Positions 1 through 7,743 of a stretch of DNA of 12,031 nt are shown piece by piece. The position numbers and the translations under genes are program-made. The notes under the pieces are model-generated. The model did not search any database, was not told where the DNA came from, and saw only the letters and a list, made by a program, of their open reading frames with translations. Location: contig JAITQL010000129.1 of NCBI GenBank assembly GCA_031288935.1, positions 1 to 12,031 of the forward strand. The letters run 5' to 3'. The first letter of the stretch is position 1, and each line of letters begins with the position of its first letter. Source of the stretch: Tannerella sp. Its GTDB lineage: Bacteria; Bacteroidota; Bacteroidia; Bacteroidales; Tannerellaceae.

Positions 1-879
1 CGGGTAGCGGGAACGATTGAACGCATCCCGTATGCCGAGGGAACCTTTGTCCGCAAGGGAAGCGTCGTAGCCGAACTGGACGCGCGGGATTACGAAGTGC
101 AGGCGGCTGCCACCGAAGCGGAATACAGTCAGGTCAAAGCCGATGCGGAACGGGTGATCGAGCTTCATAAACGCGGAAGCGCTACGAAAAGTGAATACGA
201 GAAAGCCGTTTACGGACTGGAACAAATCACCGCCAAATACGATCATCATAAAAATCGGCTGGCCGATACGCGCATGACGGCGCCTTTTGACGGTTATATC
301 CGCGAACGGTTGCACGAGGCCGGTGAAACGGTGGGCGCCGGGATGCCGGTGCTCTCCATGATCGGATCGGGAGAATGGCAGATCGAAATCAGTTTGCCGA
401 TACAGGACTATACCCGCCGAAGCGAGTTTGAGCGTTTCGAGGCGGTTTTGTCGACCGCGCCCGACACGCTCCTGGCGCTCGAAGAACTGGAGCTGACGCC
501 GAAGGGCAATGCCGCCCAGCTCTACCGGATGCGCTTCCGGATCAGGCAGCCCGGACGGATTGCGCTGGCTGCCGGCATGAGCGCCGAAGTGATCCTTTCA
601 TACAGGGTGAAGGAAGAATCCGTCTGCGAAATTCCCGTCTCCGCCATGTTCGAGCGGGACGACCGGCCGTACGTGTGGGTGTTTACTTCGGAGAACGAGC
701 CGCTGGAAGCGCGGCCGGTAAAGGTCAGCGAAGTGCGGCGCAGCGGAAACCTGGTGATCACGGAAGGGTTGAAGGATGGCGAACGGATTGTGACGGCAGG
801 CGTGCATTCCATCAGAGACGGCATGAAGGTCAAATCCCTCCCGGCTGCCAGTAAAACCAATATAGGAGGACTGCTATGA
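1..879 (+). CDS. RND efflux periplasmic adaptor subunit (MFP/HlyD family), 5'-truncated by the window edge
   Basis: Periplasmic membrane-fusion protein that would link the RND permease to the TolC-type channel encoded next. The frame is open from base 1, so 292 residues are visible and the true start, with the signal peptide or lipobox, lies upstream. Seen in order: the first half of a lipoyl/barrel-sandwich domain (AEGTFVRKGSVVAELDARDY, about residues 13-32), a short alpha-hairpin rich in Glu, Lys and Ala (about 35-85), the second lipoyl half with the family hallmark DTRMTAPFDGYI (about 89-100), a beta-barrel domain, and a membrane-proximal domain with IPVSAMF and GLKDGERIVTAGVHSIRDGM near the C-terminus. 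The short hairpin suits RND adaptors better than long HlyD-type ones. The stop TGA overlaps the permease ATG as ATGA, which suggests coupled translation. Family assignment is firm; the transported substrate is unknown. Confidence 0.93.
   Translation, partial: RVAGTIERIPYAEGTFVRKGSVVAELDARDYEVQAAATEAEYSQVKADAERVIELHKRGSATKSEYEKAVYGLEQITAKYDHHKNRLADTRMTAPFDGYIRERLHEAGETVGAGMPVLSMIGSGEWQIEISLPIQDYTRRSEFERFEAVLSTAPDTLLALEELELTPKGNAAQLYRMRFRIRQPGRIALAAGMSAEVILSYRVKEESVCEIPVSAMFERDDRPYVWVFTSENEPLEARPVKVSEVRRSGNLVITEGLKDGERIVTAGVHSIRDGMKVKSLPAASKTNIGGLL
864..870 (+). promoter_or_regulatory. Ribosome binding site of the RND permease gene
   Basis: AGGAGGA lies 5 nt before the ATG at 876 and 8 nt before a second in-frame ATG at 879, inside the end of the adaptor gene. 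It is an unusually strong Shine-Dalgarno match for this kind of genome and supports a start at the ATGATG at 876-881. It does not distinguish clearly between the two ATGs. Confidence 0.65.
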
Positions 880-3800
880 TGAATCCTGCTGAATTTGCAC
901 TGAAGAACCGCTTGCTGATCTACTTCCTCGTAGTTGCAATGCTTGCCGGAGGCACGTATTCTTTCCTGCGGATGGGAAAGATGGAAGATCCCGAACTGGT
1001 GGTGCGCGTCGCACAAGTGGTGACGGTCTGTCCCGGCGCCTCTGCCTACGAGGTGGAACTGCACGTGACCGACCCGCTGGAAAAAGCCATCCGTTCCATG
1101 TCCGGCGTCGGAACGGTAGAATCCAAGTCCTGCAACGATGTGTCCATCATCCAGGTTACGCTGGACAGAACCCTGCCTGAAAAGGAAATCCAGCAGCACT
1201 GGGACATCTTGCGCCGCAAGGTCAGCGACGTCATCCCCTCGTTGCCGGCCGAAGCGAATTCTCCCGTCGTGGCGGACGATTTCGGCGATGTGTACGGATT
1301 GTTCTACGTCCTCACCGTCGACGGATATTCGGATGCCTCCTTTAACGACTATGTCGATAAAATCAAGCAGGAACTGTATGCGGTCGAAGGCGTGGGCAAG
1401 GTGACTACCTACGGCGAGCAGAAACCCTGCATTTACATTGACATCCGTCAAGACCGGCTGGCGCATCTGGGCGTACACTTCTACGAGCTGCTGCAAACCG
1501 TCCGTAGCCAGAACCGGACGGTCTATCCCGGTTATTTCAATACCGGCGACAGGCGGATACGCATGGAGATCACCGACAGCTACCAGAACATGACCGACAT
1601 CGAAAACCTGATCATCAAGGGTCACGAGGAAGACCAGCTTCGCCTGAAGGACATTGCGGCCGTACGCAGCGGCATTGTGGAGCCGGAACGCCAGGCGATG
1701 CGTCACGACGGGCAACCGGCCATCGGGCTGGCCGTCTCGATGGTGCATGGACACGACATCACCAAAGTGGGCAGACAGGTGGAGGAGCATCTGAAAGAAA
1801 TGGAACGCGAGGGCAGTATTCCGCTGGGAATTGGCTTCCACAAGGTGTTTTTCCAGTCCGACCGGGTGAACGATGCCATCAGTGTGTTTTTGAAAAACCT
1901 GCTTGAGGCCATCCTTATTGTCATCCTCGTCCTGATGCTGACGATGGGCTTCCGGAGCGGCATGATCCTGGGGACAAACCTGCTGGTGACGGTGATGGGT
2001 TCGTTTATCATACTCAACCTGTGTGACGGAACGCTGCAACGTGTTTCGCTGGGCGCACTGGTGCTGGCGCTGGGGATGCTGGTGGACGACGCCGTGGTCG
2101 TTATCGACGGTATTCTGGTTGACACACAGCGGGGACTTGAAAAACCGCGCTCACTGACCGAGACGGCCCGCAAGACCGCCCTGCCTCTGCTGGGCGCCAC
2201 GCTGATTGCGATACTGGCGTTCTTCCCCATCTTCCTCTCTCCCGACATGGCGGGCGTCTACGTGCGCGACATGTTTATCGTGCTGGCCGTAACGCTTTTC
2301 ATCAGCTGGGTATTGTCCATTACTCTGGTGCCCATACAGGCAGACCTCTTTTTAAAGGTCAAGAAAAAAGCGCCGGCTCCGGAGGCCTTGTTCACGGGCA
2401 AATTCTATGTCGTCCTGCGAAAGTTTCTTTACTTCACCCTGTTTCACCGGATAGCCACGCTGAGCATCGTCCTGATTCTGCTCGCGTTGAGCGGCTGGGG
2501 ATTCCGGTATGTACGGCGAGGCTTTTTCCCTGACTTCAAATACGAACAGGCTTATATCGAGTTCAAGATGCCGGAAGGGACGCACATCAACCGGACAAAG
2601 GCCGACATGCAGGATATGGAACAGCGGCTGCTTGCGCGGCCGGATGTGGTGCACGTCACGTCGAGCTACGGACGGACGCCTTTCCGGTACAATCTGGTAC
2701 GTTCCTTCGGCGAGCCGTCGCTGGCCTATGGCGAATTGATTGTCGATTTCACATCGCCCGAAGCAATGATACAGGCGTTGCCCGGCCTGCAAAAGGAACT
2801 GTCGGAACAGTATCCGCAGGCTTACGTCCGCATCAAGAAATACAACCTGATGTACAAGCCTTTTCCCATCGAAGCCATGTTCAGCGGCCCCGACCCGGCG
2901 ATACTGAAAGACCTGTCGGCGCAGGCCGAGGCCATCATGAACGCCGAACCGTCCGTGATGCTGGCAACCAACAACTGGGAACCGAAAATCCCCGTCCTGG
3001 CAGTGAACTACTATCAGCCGACGGCACGCGACGCCGGCGTTTCGCGCTCGGACGTAGCCATCGCGCTGTTGTCGGTTACGGACGGGATTCCAATCGGAAC
3101 GTTCTACAACGGCGCCACTTCGGAGCCGATCTACCTGCGGAGCGTCGGCGCGCAAGGCGAAGCGATCGACGACCTGTCCAATGCTCCGGTGATGGCCGCG
3201 ATACCCGTAACGGGGGCGTTGAACAGGGAATTTATCACCGGCTTGTTTATAGGAAGCAAAAACCTGTCGGCCATCATTTCCGACGTCTTGCAGCCTTCGC
3301 TGGTCAGTCAGGTGAGCGACGGGATTTCCCTTACGTGGAACGACCCCGTGGTGCGGCGCTACATGGGGAAACGCGCCATCTGCGCGCAATGCAACAACAT
3401 GTTCGGCTATACGCCGGCGCAGTCGCTGGCCGCCATCCGCGACAAGATCGAACGGATTCCCTTGCCGGACGGCTACGAACTGTCGTGGCACGGCGAGGAG
3501 CAGGCGCGGGCGGAATCTACGCGCTATCTGTTTGCCGGTATCCCCATCTCCATCGTCCTGATGATTGCCATCCTGATCATGCTCTTCAAGGACATCCGTA
3601 AACCGCTGATCATCTTCCTCTGTATCCCGCTGGCCGCCATCGGCATTGTGGGCGGTTTGCTGATAAGCGGAAAAGAGTTTGGTTTTGTGGCCATCGTTGC
3701 CTCGCTGGGGCTGATGGGCATGATGATACGCAACGGCATTGTGCTGCTGGAGGAAGTGACGCGCCTGACAACGGAGGGCGTTCCGCCGGCGGAAGCATTG

Positions 3801-4010
3801 ATGAAGGCTTCCTCGTCGCGCTTCCGGCCGGTAGTGATGGCGGCGGGCACGTCGATTGTGGGAATGATCCCGCTGCTGTCCGACGTGCTGTTCGGATCGC
3901 TGGCCGTAGTTATCATGGGCGGCCTGACCGTCGGAACGCTGATCACGCTGATCGTGATCCCCGTGCTTTATGCGCTGTTTTACGGAATAAGAGTAAAGGG
4001 CAACAGATGA
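876..4010 (+). CDS. RND efflux transporter, inner-membrane permease subunit (AcrB/HAE1-like superfamily)
   Basis: Proton-driven inner-membrane pump of 1044 aa, the usual RND length. Visible architecture: TM1 (about 13-31); a first large periplasmic domain; TM2-TM6 (about 335-490); TM7 (about 525-545); a second periplasmic domain; and TM8-TM12 (about 885-1038). TM4 carries LGMLVDDAVVVIDG with the Asp pair D404/D405, equivalent to AcrB D407/D408 of the proton relay. In TM10 the motif GMMIRNGIVLLEE places R952 where AcrB has Lys940. With the N-terminal GKMEDPE motif, this points to a TriC/MexK-like branch rather than classical AcrB; that is inference from remembered motifs. The start at 876 overlaps the adaptor stop and has a good ribosome binding site. 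The stop overlaps the next gene as ATGA. No frameshift is seen. The substrate cannot be deduced. Confidence 0.96.
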   Translation: MMNPAEFALKNRLLIYFLVVAMLAGGTYSFLRMGKMEDPELVVRVAQVVTVCPGASAYEVELHVTDPLEKAIRSMSGVGTVESKSCNDVSIIQVTLDRTLPEKEIQQHWDILRRKVSDVIPSLPAEANSPVVADDFGDVYGLFYVLTVDGYSDASFNDYVDKIKQELYAVEGVGKVTTYGEQKPCIYIDIRQDRLAHLGVHFYELLQTVRSQNRTVYPGYFNTGDRRIRMEITDSYQNMTDIENLIIKGHEEDQLRLKDIAAVRSGIVEPERQAMRHDGQPAIGLAVSMVHGHDITKVGRQVEEHLKEMEREGSIPLGIGFHKVFFQSDRVNDAISVFLKNLLEAILIVILVLMLTMGFRSGMILGTNLLVTVMGSFIILNLCDGTLQRVSLGALVLALGMLVDDAVVVIDGILVDTQRGLEKPRSLTETARKTALPLLGATLIAILAFFPIFLSPDMAGVYVRDMFIVLAVTLFISWVLSITLVPIQADLFLKVKKKAPAPEALFTGKFYVVLRKFLYFTLFHRIATLSIVLILLALSGWGFRYVRRGFFPDFKYEQAYIEFKMPEGTHINRTKADMQDMEQRLLARPDVVHVTSSYGRTPFRYNLVRSFGEPSLAYGELIVDFTSPEAMIQALPGLQKELSEQYPQAYVRIKKYNLMYKPFPIEAMFSGPDPAILKDLSAQAEAIMNAEPSVMLATNNWEPKIPVLAVNYYQPTARDAGVSRSDVAIALLSVTDGIPIGTFYNGATSEPIYLRSVGAQGEAIDDLSNAPVMAAIPVTGALNREFITGLFIGSKNLSAIISDVLQPSLVSQVSDGISLTWNDPVVRRYMGKRAICAQCNNMFGYTPAQSLAAIRDKIERIPLPDGYELSWHGEEQARAESTRYLFAGIPISIVLMIAILIMLFKDIRKPLIIFLCIPLAAIGIVGGLLISGKEFGFVAIVASLGLMGMMIRNGIVLLEEVTRLTTEGVPPAEALMKASSSRFRPVVMAAGTSIVGMIPLLSDVLFGSLAVVIMGGLTVGTLITLIVIPVLYALFYGIRVKGNR

Positions 4011-5455
4011 GAATAAACGGTTTTAATAAAAGGAAGAAAATGGCAATGACGAACAAACTAATCCATGCAGTCGCCCTGTTGTGCATGACGGGCGGAATGA
4101 CCCTGCAGGCGCAGACCGGCCTCACGCTGGACAGTTGCAGGGCGATGGCGTTGACAAACAACCGGCAGATCAAGTCGGCGCGGATGCAGTTACAAAAAGC
4201 GGGTTATGAAGTGAAAGCCTACCGGGCGAATTTCCTGCCGCGTATTTTTGCGCAGGGTATCTACGTGTTCAGTTCATCGGACTACCGTTTCCGGAAAACG
4301 TATCCGCTGTTTGACACCGAAGCTCTTCAGGGTGCAATGAACCAGACGCCCATGCCGGACTGGGAAAAACAGTTCTTCGGCCAGCTGTTTTCACAGGCAA
4401 CCGTAGACCTGGATTTATGGTTAAAACCCAATCACGTGACGCTGTCCGGGATTCAGTTCGAGCAACCCCTGTATCTGGGCGGGAAGATTGCGACAGCCTA
4501 CAAAATGGCTAAAATAAGCCGCCGGATGGCGCAATTGAACATCGCGCGTTCCGATGCCGAGGTAATCCTCAAGACCGACCAGGCTTACTGGGAATACGTG
4601 AAAGTACGGGAGTTGCATCAGGCTGCCCTGAAATACCGCGAGGCCGTGCAAAGCGTGGCCAATGATGCACGGAACGCAGTAGAGGCAGGCCTGGTGTCGG
4701 AAAACGACCGGATGAAAGCCCAGGTCAAACTGGGAGAGGCGCAGGTGATGGTGCGCAGGGCGGAAAACGGCATGAGGCTGGCACAAATGAATCTTTGCAT
4801 GACCGCGGGCCTGGATTTGTTTTCCTCCATTGTCCCCGCCGATACCCTGCCGGATGTACAGCCGCTGACCGCCTCCCTGCCCGAATCTCTTCCGGACGTC
4901 AGTGTGCGGACGGAATACGCCTTGCTGGACAAACAGGTGGAGCTGAAAAAACAGCAGGTCAACCTGACCCGGAGCGAGTTCATGCCTCAACTCACGCTCG
5001 GCGGCGGATACAATTATTTCAGAGGCATAATGCTTAACGACATGAAATTGTTCGACAAAGCTTCGTTTTCCGCCATCCTATCGCTCAAGATACCCCTTAC
5101 GCAGTGGATTGAGGGCGATAACCGCGTGCGTTCGGCCAAGGCCGATGTGTTGCTGGCGGAATACCAGATGCAGGAATCGGCGGACTTGCTTCGGATGGAG
5201 ATGGTAAAAGCCTTCCATACGTGGGACGAAGCTCTGCTCCAAGTCGCCAATGCCCGTGACGAATACCTGCAAACGCAGGAAAACCTGCGCAGGATCAGCG
5301 ACCGCTACGAAATGGAACTGGAGACGCTTTCCGCCCTCCTCGAAGCCCAGGCCTTGTGGCAGGAATCGTGGAGCAAATACATCGAAGCGAAAGCCGACCT
5401 GCGTGTTGCCGAAACCGACTATCTCCGCACCACCGGCAGCACGCCGCTGCAATGA
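4007..5455 (+). CDS. TolC-family outer-membrane efflux protein
   Basis: Outer-membrane exit duct for the pump encoded by the two genes before it. The product is 482 aa from the ATG that overlaps the permease stop (ATGA). An in-frame ATG at 4040 follows an AAAAGGAAG stretch and would give a 471-aa protein with a more ordinary signal peptide (MAMTNK, hydrophobic LIHAVALLCM, likely cut after LQA at residue 35 of the long form). AAAGGG sits 6 nt before 4007, so both starts are possible. The mature N-terminus shows the outer-membrane efflux protein pattern (LTLDSCRAMALTNNRQIKSA, then YRANFLPRIFAQG). The second half repeats the helical hairpin plus strand pattern, with FMPQLTLGGGYNY and a Leu/Glu/Ala-rich coiled coil near the end (ETLSALLEAQALWQESW). 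No lipobox Cys is present, so it is not an OprM-type lipoprotein. Confidence 0.93.
   Translation: MRINGFNKRKKMAMTNKLIHAVALLCMTGGMTLQAQTGLTLDSCRAMALTNNRQIKSARMQLQKAGYEVKAYRANFLPRIFAQGIYVFSSSDYRFRKTYPLFDTEALQGAMNQTPMPDWEKQFFGQLFSQATVDLDLWLKPNHVTLSGIQFEQPLYLGGKIATAYKMAKISRRMAQLNIARSDAEVILKTDQAYWEYVKVRELHQAALKYREAVQSVANDARNAVEAGLVSENDRMKAQVKLGEAQVMVRRAENGMRLAQMNLCMTAGLDLFSSIVPADTLPDVQPLTASLPESLPDVSVRTEYALLDKQVELKKQQVNLTRSEFMPQLTLGGGYNYFRGIMLNDMKLFDKASFSAILSLKIPLTQWIEGDNRVRSAKADVLLAEYQMQESADLLRMEMVKAFHTWDEALLQVANARDEYLQTQENLRRISDRYEMELETLSALLEAQALWQESWSKYIEAKADLRVAETDYLRTTGSTPLQ
4028..4036 (+). promoter_or_regulatory. Candidate ribosome binding site for an alternative TolC-family start at 4040
   Basis: AAAAGGAAG precedes the in-frame ATG at 4040 by 3 nt (6 nt counted from AGG). 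This start removes eleven residues rich in Lys, Arg and Asn that would otherwise extend the n-region of the signal peptide. The ATGA overlap at 4007 remains a valid alternative. Confidence 0.4.
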
Positions 5456-5493
5456 TAAAAACGCTCTTTGAATTGCATCCGTCAGGTGGGGTG

Positions 5494-5519
5494 TGAAAAA
5501 TGCAGGTTTCATTTTTTCA
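5494..5519. terminator. Weak AT-rich stem-loop, possible bidirectional terminator after the efflux operon
   Basis: TGAAAAATG (5494-5502) can pair with CATTTTTTCA (5510-5519) with one extra T bulged, closing a loop of about 7 nt. It lies 39 nt beyond the TolC-family stop codon, and each arm supplies a T or A run for one strand. The stem is almost all A-T pairs, so it would be a weak intrinsic terminator. The position fits; the strength does not. Confidence 0.35.
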
Positions 5520-5699
5520 TTCAAATTATATTGCGTACCTGCGGCACGCTTTTATCCTTTGTGATCGTTTCTACCAACATCCTGCCCCCCAACGGGACAG
5601 GTGTAGCACAAAACCATGCCGCATGAAGTATATAACGGGTAAATAAACAGAAATCTTCCCCTCGAACACTGTTCCTGCTTCTACCCTTCCGCAGGATTG

Positions 5700-5720
5700 A
5701 GCCTGCTGGTAACAGAGGCT
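5700..5720. other. Small hairpin with GTAA loop
   Basis: AGCCT (5700-5704) pairs with AGGCT (5716-5720), and CTG (5706-5708) pairs with CAG (5713-5715), leaving G5705 bulged and GTAA as the loop. GTAA fits the GNRA tetraloop class on the + strand. No T-run follows on either strand, so it is not a standard terminator. A competing stem, GCAGG (5691-5695) with CCTGC (5702-5706), shares bases with it. Confidence 0.35.
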
Positions 5721-5820
5721 CTTCATGTCTGCAACAGTGATTGAGTTTCCTCAAGGTAAGAACCAGAGTTTTGTTTAAGCACGCACCTGCAAGAGAGAGA
5801 AAAGCACAGGCGCAGGCCAT

Positions 5821-5850
5821 TTTTCTGAAAACAGGATCGCCATCAGAAAA
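5821..5850. terminator. Perfect 8-bp inverted repeat, possible 3' end element of the six-gene operon
   Basis: TTTTCTGA (5821-5828) and TCAGAAAA (5843-5850) are perfect reverse complements around a 14-nt loop. They lie 29 nt beyond the stop codon of the response regulator gene on the - strand. Neither strand has a strong U-tract directly after the stem, so termination is only suggested by position. It could instead be a protein-binding palindrome. Confidence 0.3.
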
Positions 5851-5878
5851 TCAATTTAAATTACTGCTTGGGCATTAC

Positions 5879-6598
5879 TCAACAGGAGTGCCGGGCGAGG
5901 TAGGCGCGGAAGGGTTCGTTGTACTGGTCGCCGACGGGGATGTGGTGGGGAGGAATGAGGATGTGATTGCGTTCGATGGCGGTTATTTTCTGCAGATTGA
6001 CGATATAGGAACGGTGGACGCGCATGAAATGGGCGGAGGGGAGTTTTTCCTCGATGGACTTCAGGCTGCCGAGGGTCATGACAGGGGAGATCGTTTCGGT
6101 GTAGATGCGGAGGTATTCGCTGCGGCTTTCGATGTGGGTGATGGCGGGGATGTCTATCTGTATTATTTTGTGTTCGGACTTGACAAAGAGTTTGGTCAGG
6201 TCGTTTTCCGGCAGGGAGAGTTTTTCGTTCATCAGGAGTTTGTATTGCCTGAAAGCTTTCTCTGCCGAACGGAGGAAATCGGTGTATCCGATGGGTTTCA
6301 GCAGGTAGTCGAGGGCATCGACCTGGAAGCCGTCGAGGGCGTATTCGGCGTAGGCGGTGGTGAAGATGACCAAAGGGTGGCGGCGGAGCGAGCGGACAAA
6401 ATCCAGTCCGTTCATGTCGGGCATATTGATGTCTACAAAGAGGAGGTCGACAGAGGCTTCCGTTTCTTTGAGCAGGCGTATGGCGTCGAAGGCGTTGGTT
6501 TGTGCCGACACCAGTTCCAGGAAGGGAGTTTTTGTGACATATCCGGTGATTTGCGCCAAAGCCAGCGGCTCGTCGTCAATAGCCATGCATCGCATCAT
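5879..6598 (-). CDS. LytTR-family (LytR/AlgR) DNA-binding response regulator
   Basis: Cytoplasmic transcription regulator of 239 aa, probably phosphorylated by the kinase encoded just upstream. The receiver domain (about 2-120) has the acidic pair D8/D9 (AIDDEP), the phosphoacceptor D56 (LLFVDINMPDMNG), Thr81 in VIFTTAYAEYAL, and K101 in DYLLKPI. The LytTR DNA-binding domain (about 133-237) shows LFVKSEHKIIQIDIPAITHI, YLRIYT, and FMRVHRSYIVNL, which is typical of the family. I chose the ATG at 6598 because it overlaps the kinase stop codon (ATGATG) and places the receiver at the N-terminus. An in-frame ATG at 6649 would add 17 atypical residues inside the kinase gene, and the next Met, at 6595, is equally plausible. 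Targets are unknown; autoregulation of the operon is a reasonable guess. Confidence 0.93.
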   Translation of the reverse strand: MMRCMAIDDEPLALAQITGYVTKTPFLELVSAQTNAFDAIRLLKETEASVDLLFVDINMPDMNGLDFVRSLRRHPLVIFTTAYAEYALDGFQVDALDYLLKPIGYTDFLRSAEKAFRQYKLLMNEKLSLPENDLTKLFVKSEHKIIQIDIPAITHIESRSEYLRIYTETISPVMTLGSLKSIEEKLPSAHFMRVHRSYIVNLQKITAIERNHILIPPHHIPVGDQYNEPFRAYLARHSC

Positions 6599-7731
6599 GA
6601 TTCCAGGGGTATTATAAGGCTTACTCTGTATCGCTCGTCGTCTTGCCAAATGTCCAGCGAGTAATTGTTTCCATACAGCAAAAACAACCGTTTTTTCAGA
6701 TTCTCCAATCCCATGCCGGGTTTGGGTGGCGTGGCAGAGGGAGAAAGGCTGTTTACAACGAAACAGTTCAGGCGACCGTCCGCGACGGATAGCTGGGTGT
6801 GGATGTAGGATTTGTGCCGATAGCTGACGCCGTGCTTGAAGGCATTTTCTATACTCGCGATCAGCAGCATGGGGGGAACGTTGGCTTCCGGCATGTGGGC
6901 AGGCAACTGGAGCCGGATGTCCACCTCTTCGGTGTAGCGGATACGCATCAGCGCGATGTAATTTTCGATGAACTGCACTTCTTTGCCGAGCGGCACCTTC
7001 GTTTGATTGGCGCCGTAGAGCACATAACGCATCATTTTGGACAGTTCGATGACGGTCTCCTTCGCCTTCTCCGTATCCATGTCGATCAGGGCGTGGATGT
7101 TGTTGAGCGTATTCATGAAGAAGTGCGGATTGATTTGCATTTTCAGGTAGTTCAGTTCGGTTTCGAGGGTATGCTTTTCCAGTTCGCGCATGCGCCTGTC
7201 GTCGCGTATGGTTTTAAAGACAAACTTGATGGCGATGTTGAAGCCCAGCATCAGGATGGCGATGAGCAGCCGGTTGGTCAGGAACATCAGCCGTCCCGGC
7301 GGCATCAGACGGGGGAGGAACCCGTCACGCGGCTCAAACCTGCGGTCGCGGTCGTGCTCGCGGTGGAAGGGCAGTCGCCGCCCGTCTTGCGGAGGAAAAC
7401 GATGACGCTGCTCCATAAACGGTTCCGTCCGGAAGAGCCGTTCCTGTCTGTCCATAAAAGGCATCGTGGCAAAAAGGAGCAGCAGCAGGGCAATCCCCGT
7501 CGCATACTTCCAGCCTTTCTTGCGAATCAGGAAATAAGGCACCAGCCAGTAATTGTGGATCAGGAAGAGGATGAAAAACGGAAGCGTCTCCCACCACATA
7601 TGGGTGATCATCCCCCAGTCCCTTTCCCCCTGCAGGCCGGTGCGGAAAACCGGCAGAGCCAAAACCAGCAACCAGCCGGTTACGTAAATCAGGTTCTCCA
7701 GTATAAACTGCTTTTTCTCTTCCCTGTTCAT
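6595..7731 (-). CDS. LytS/YehU-type sensor histidine kinase (His_kinase family) with Arg-rich loop
   Basis: Inner-membrane sensor kinase of 378 aa. Four hydrophobic segments are visible (about 11-29, 45-69, 76-92 and 151-173). The phosphoacceptor motif KMQINPHFFMNTLNNI places His203. The ATPase part has the N-box SIENAFKHG (N296) and the glycine motif GMGLENLKKRL (about 339-349). These are hallmarks of the PF06580 class, which pairs with LytTR regulators, and the regulator gene overlaps this one by 4 nt. The odd feature is the loop between TM3 and TM4 (about 93-150). It holds about 14 Arg, 3 His and many Pro, plus about 10 acidic residues, and by the usual four-helix topology it would face the periplasm. 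It may be the sensing surface; a polyanion ligand is speculation. The start is the first ATG, with GGAG directly before it. Confidence 0.93.
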   Translation of the reverse strand: MNREEKKQFILENLIYVTGWLLVLALPVFRTGLQGERDWGMITHMWWETLPFFILFLIHNYWLVPYFLIRKKGWKYATGIALLLLLFATMPFMDRQERLFRTEPFMEQRHRFPPQDGRRLPFHREHDRDRRFEPRDGFLPRLMPPGRLMFLTNRLLIAILMLGFNIAIKFVFKTIRDDRRMRELEKHTLETELNYLKMQINPHFFMNTLNNIHALIDMDTEKAKETVIELSKMMRYVLYGANQTKVPLGKEVQFIENYIALMRIRYTEEVDIRLQLPAHMPEANVPPMLLIASIENAFKHGVSYRHKSYIHTQLSVADGRLNCFVVNSLSPSATPPKPGMGLENLKKRLFLLYGNNYSLDIWQDDERYRVSLIIPLES

Positions 7732-7743
7732 CTCCGCGATTAT

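Larger units (their letters stand above)
5456..5878. other. Gene-poor spacer between two convergent operons
   Basis: The efflux operon ends at 5455 on the + strand and the six-gene operon ends at 5879 on the - strand, so this 423-nt stretch lies tail to tail between them. It looks visibly lower in GC than the flanking genes. It contains three possible stem-loops, listed separately, and one weak ORF on the - strand (5521-5820, 99 codons from ATG). I do not recognise that ORF: it has many Cys and Arg residues, no domain motif and no ribosome binding site. It may be chance or the remnant of a decayed gene. No tRNA, known riboswitch or intact mobile element was recognised. Confidence 0.6.

Noticed and set aside
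522..2039. 505-codon ORF on the - strand opposite the adaptor and permease genes
   Set aside because: It is antisense to two clearly recognised efflux genes, rich in His, Asp and Gln with no domain motifs, and has no ribosome binding site. It is a shadow of GC-rich coding DNA.
2352..3491. 379-codon ORF on the - strand inside the permease gene
   Set aside because: It lies entirely antisense to the permease and has Arg/His/Gln-rich composition typical of a shadow frame.
5521..5820. 99-codon ORF on the - strand in the convergent spacer
   Set aside because: No recognisable domain, unusual Cys/Arg content, no ribosome binding site and no coding-like neighbour. It is kept only as an observation, not called as a gene.
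5741..6664. 307-codon ORF on the + strand
   Set aside because: It is antisense to the LytTR regulator, whose receiver and DNA-binding motifs are complete. The Gly/Val/Asp-rich translation shows no family signature.
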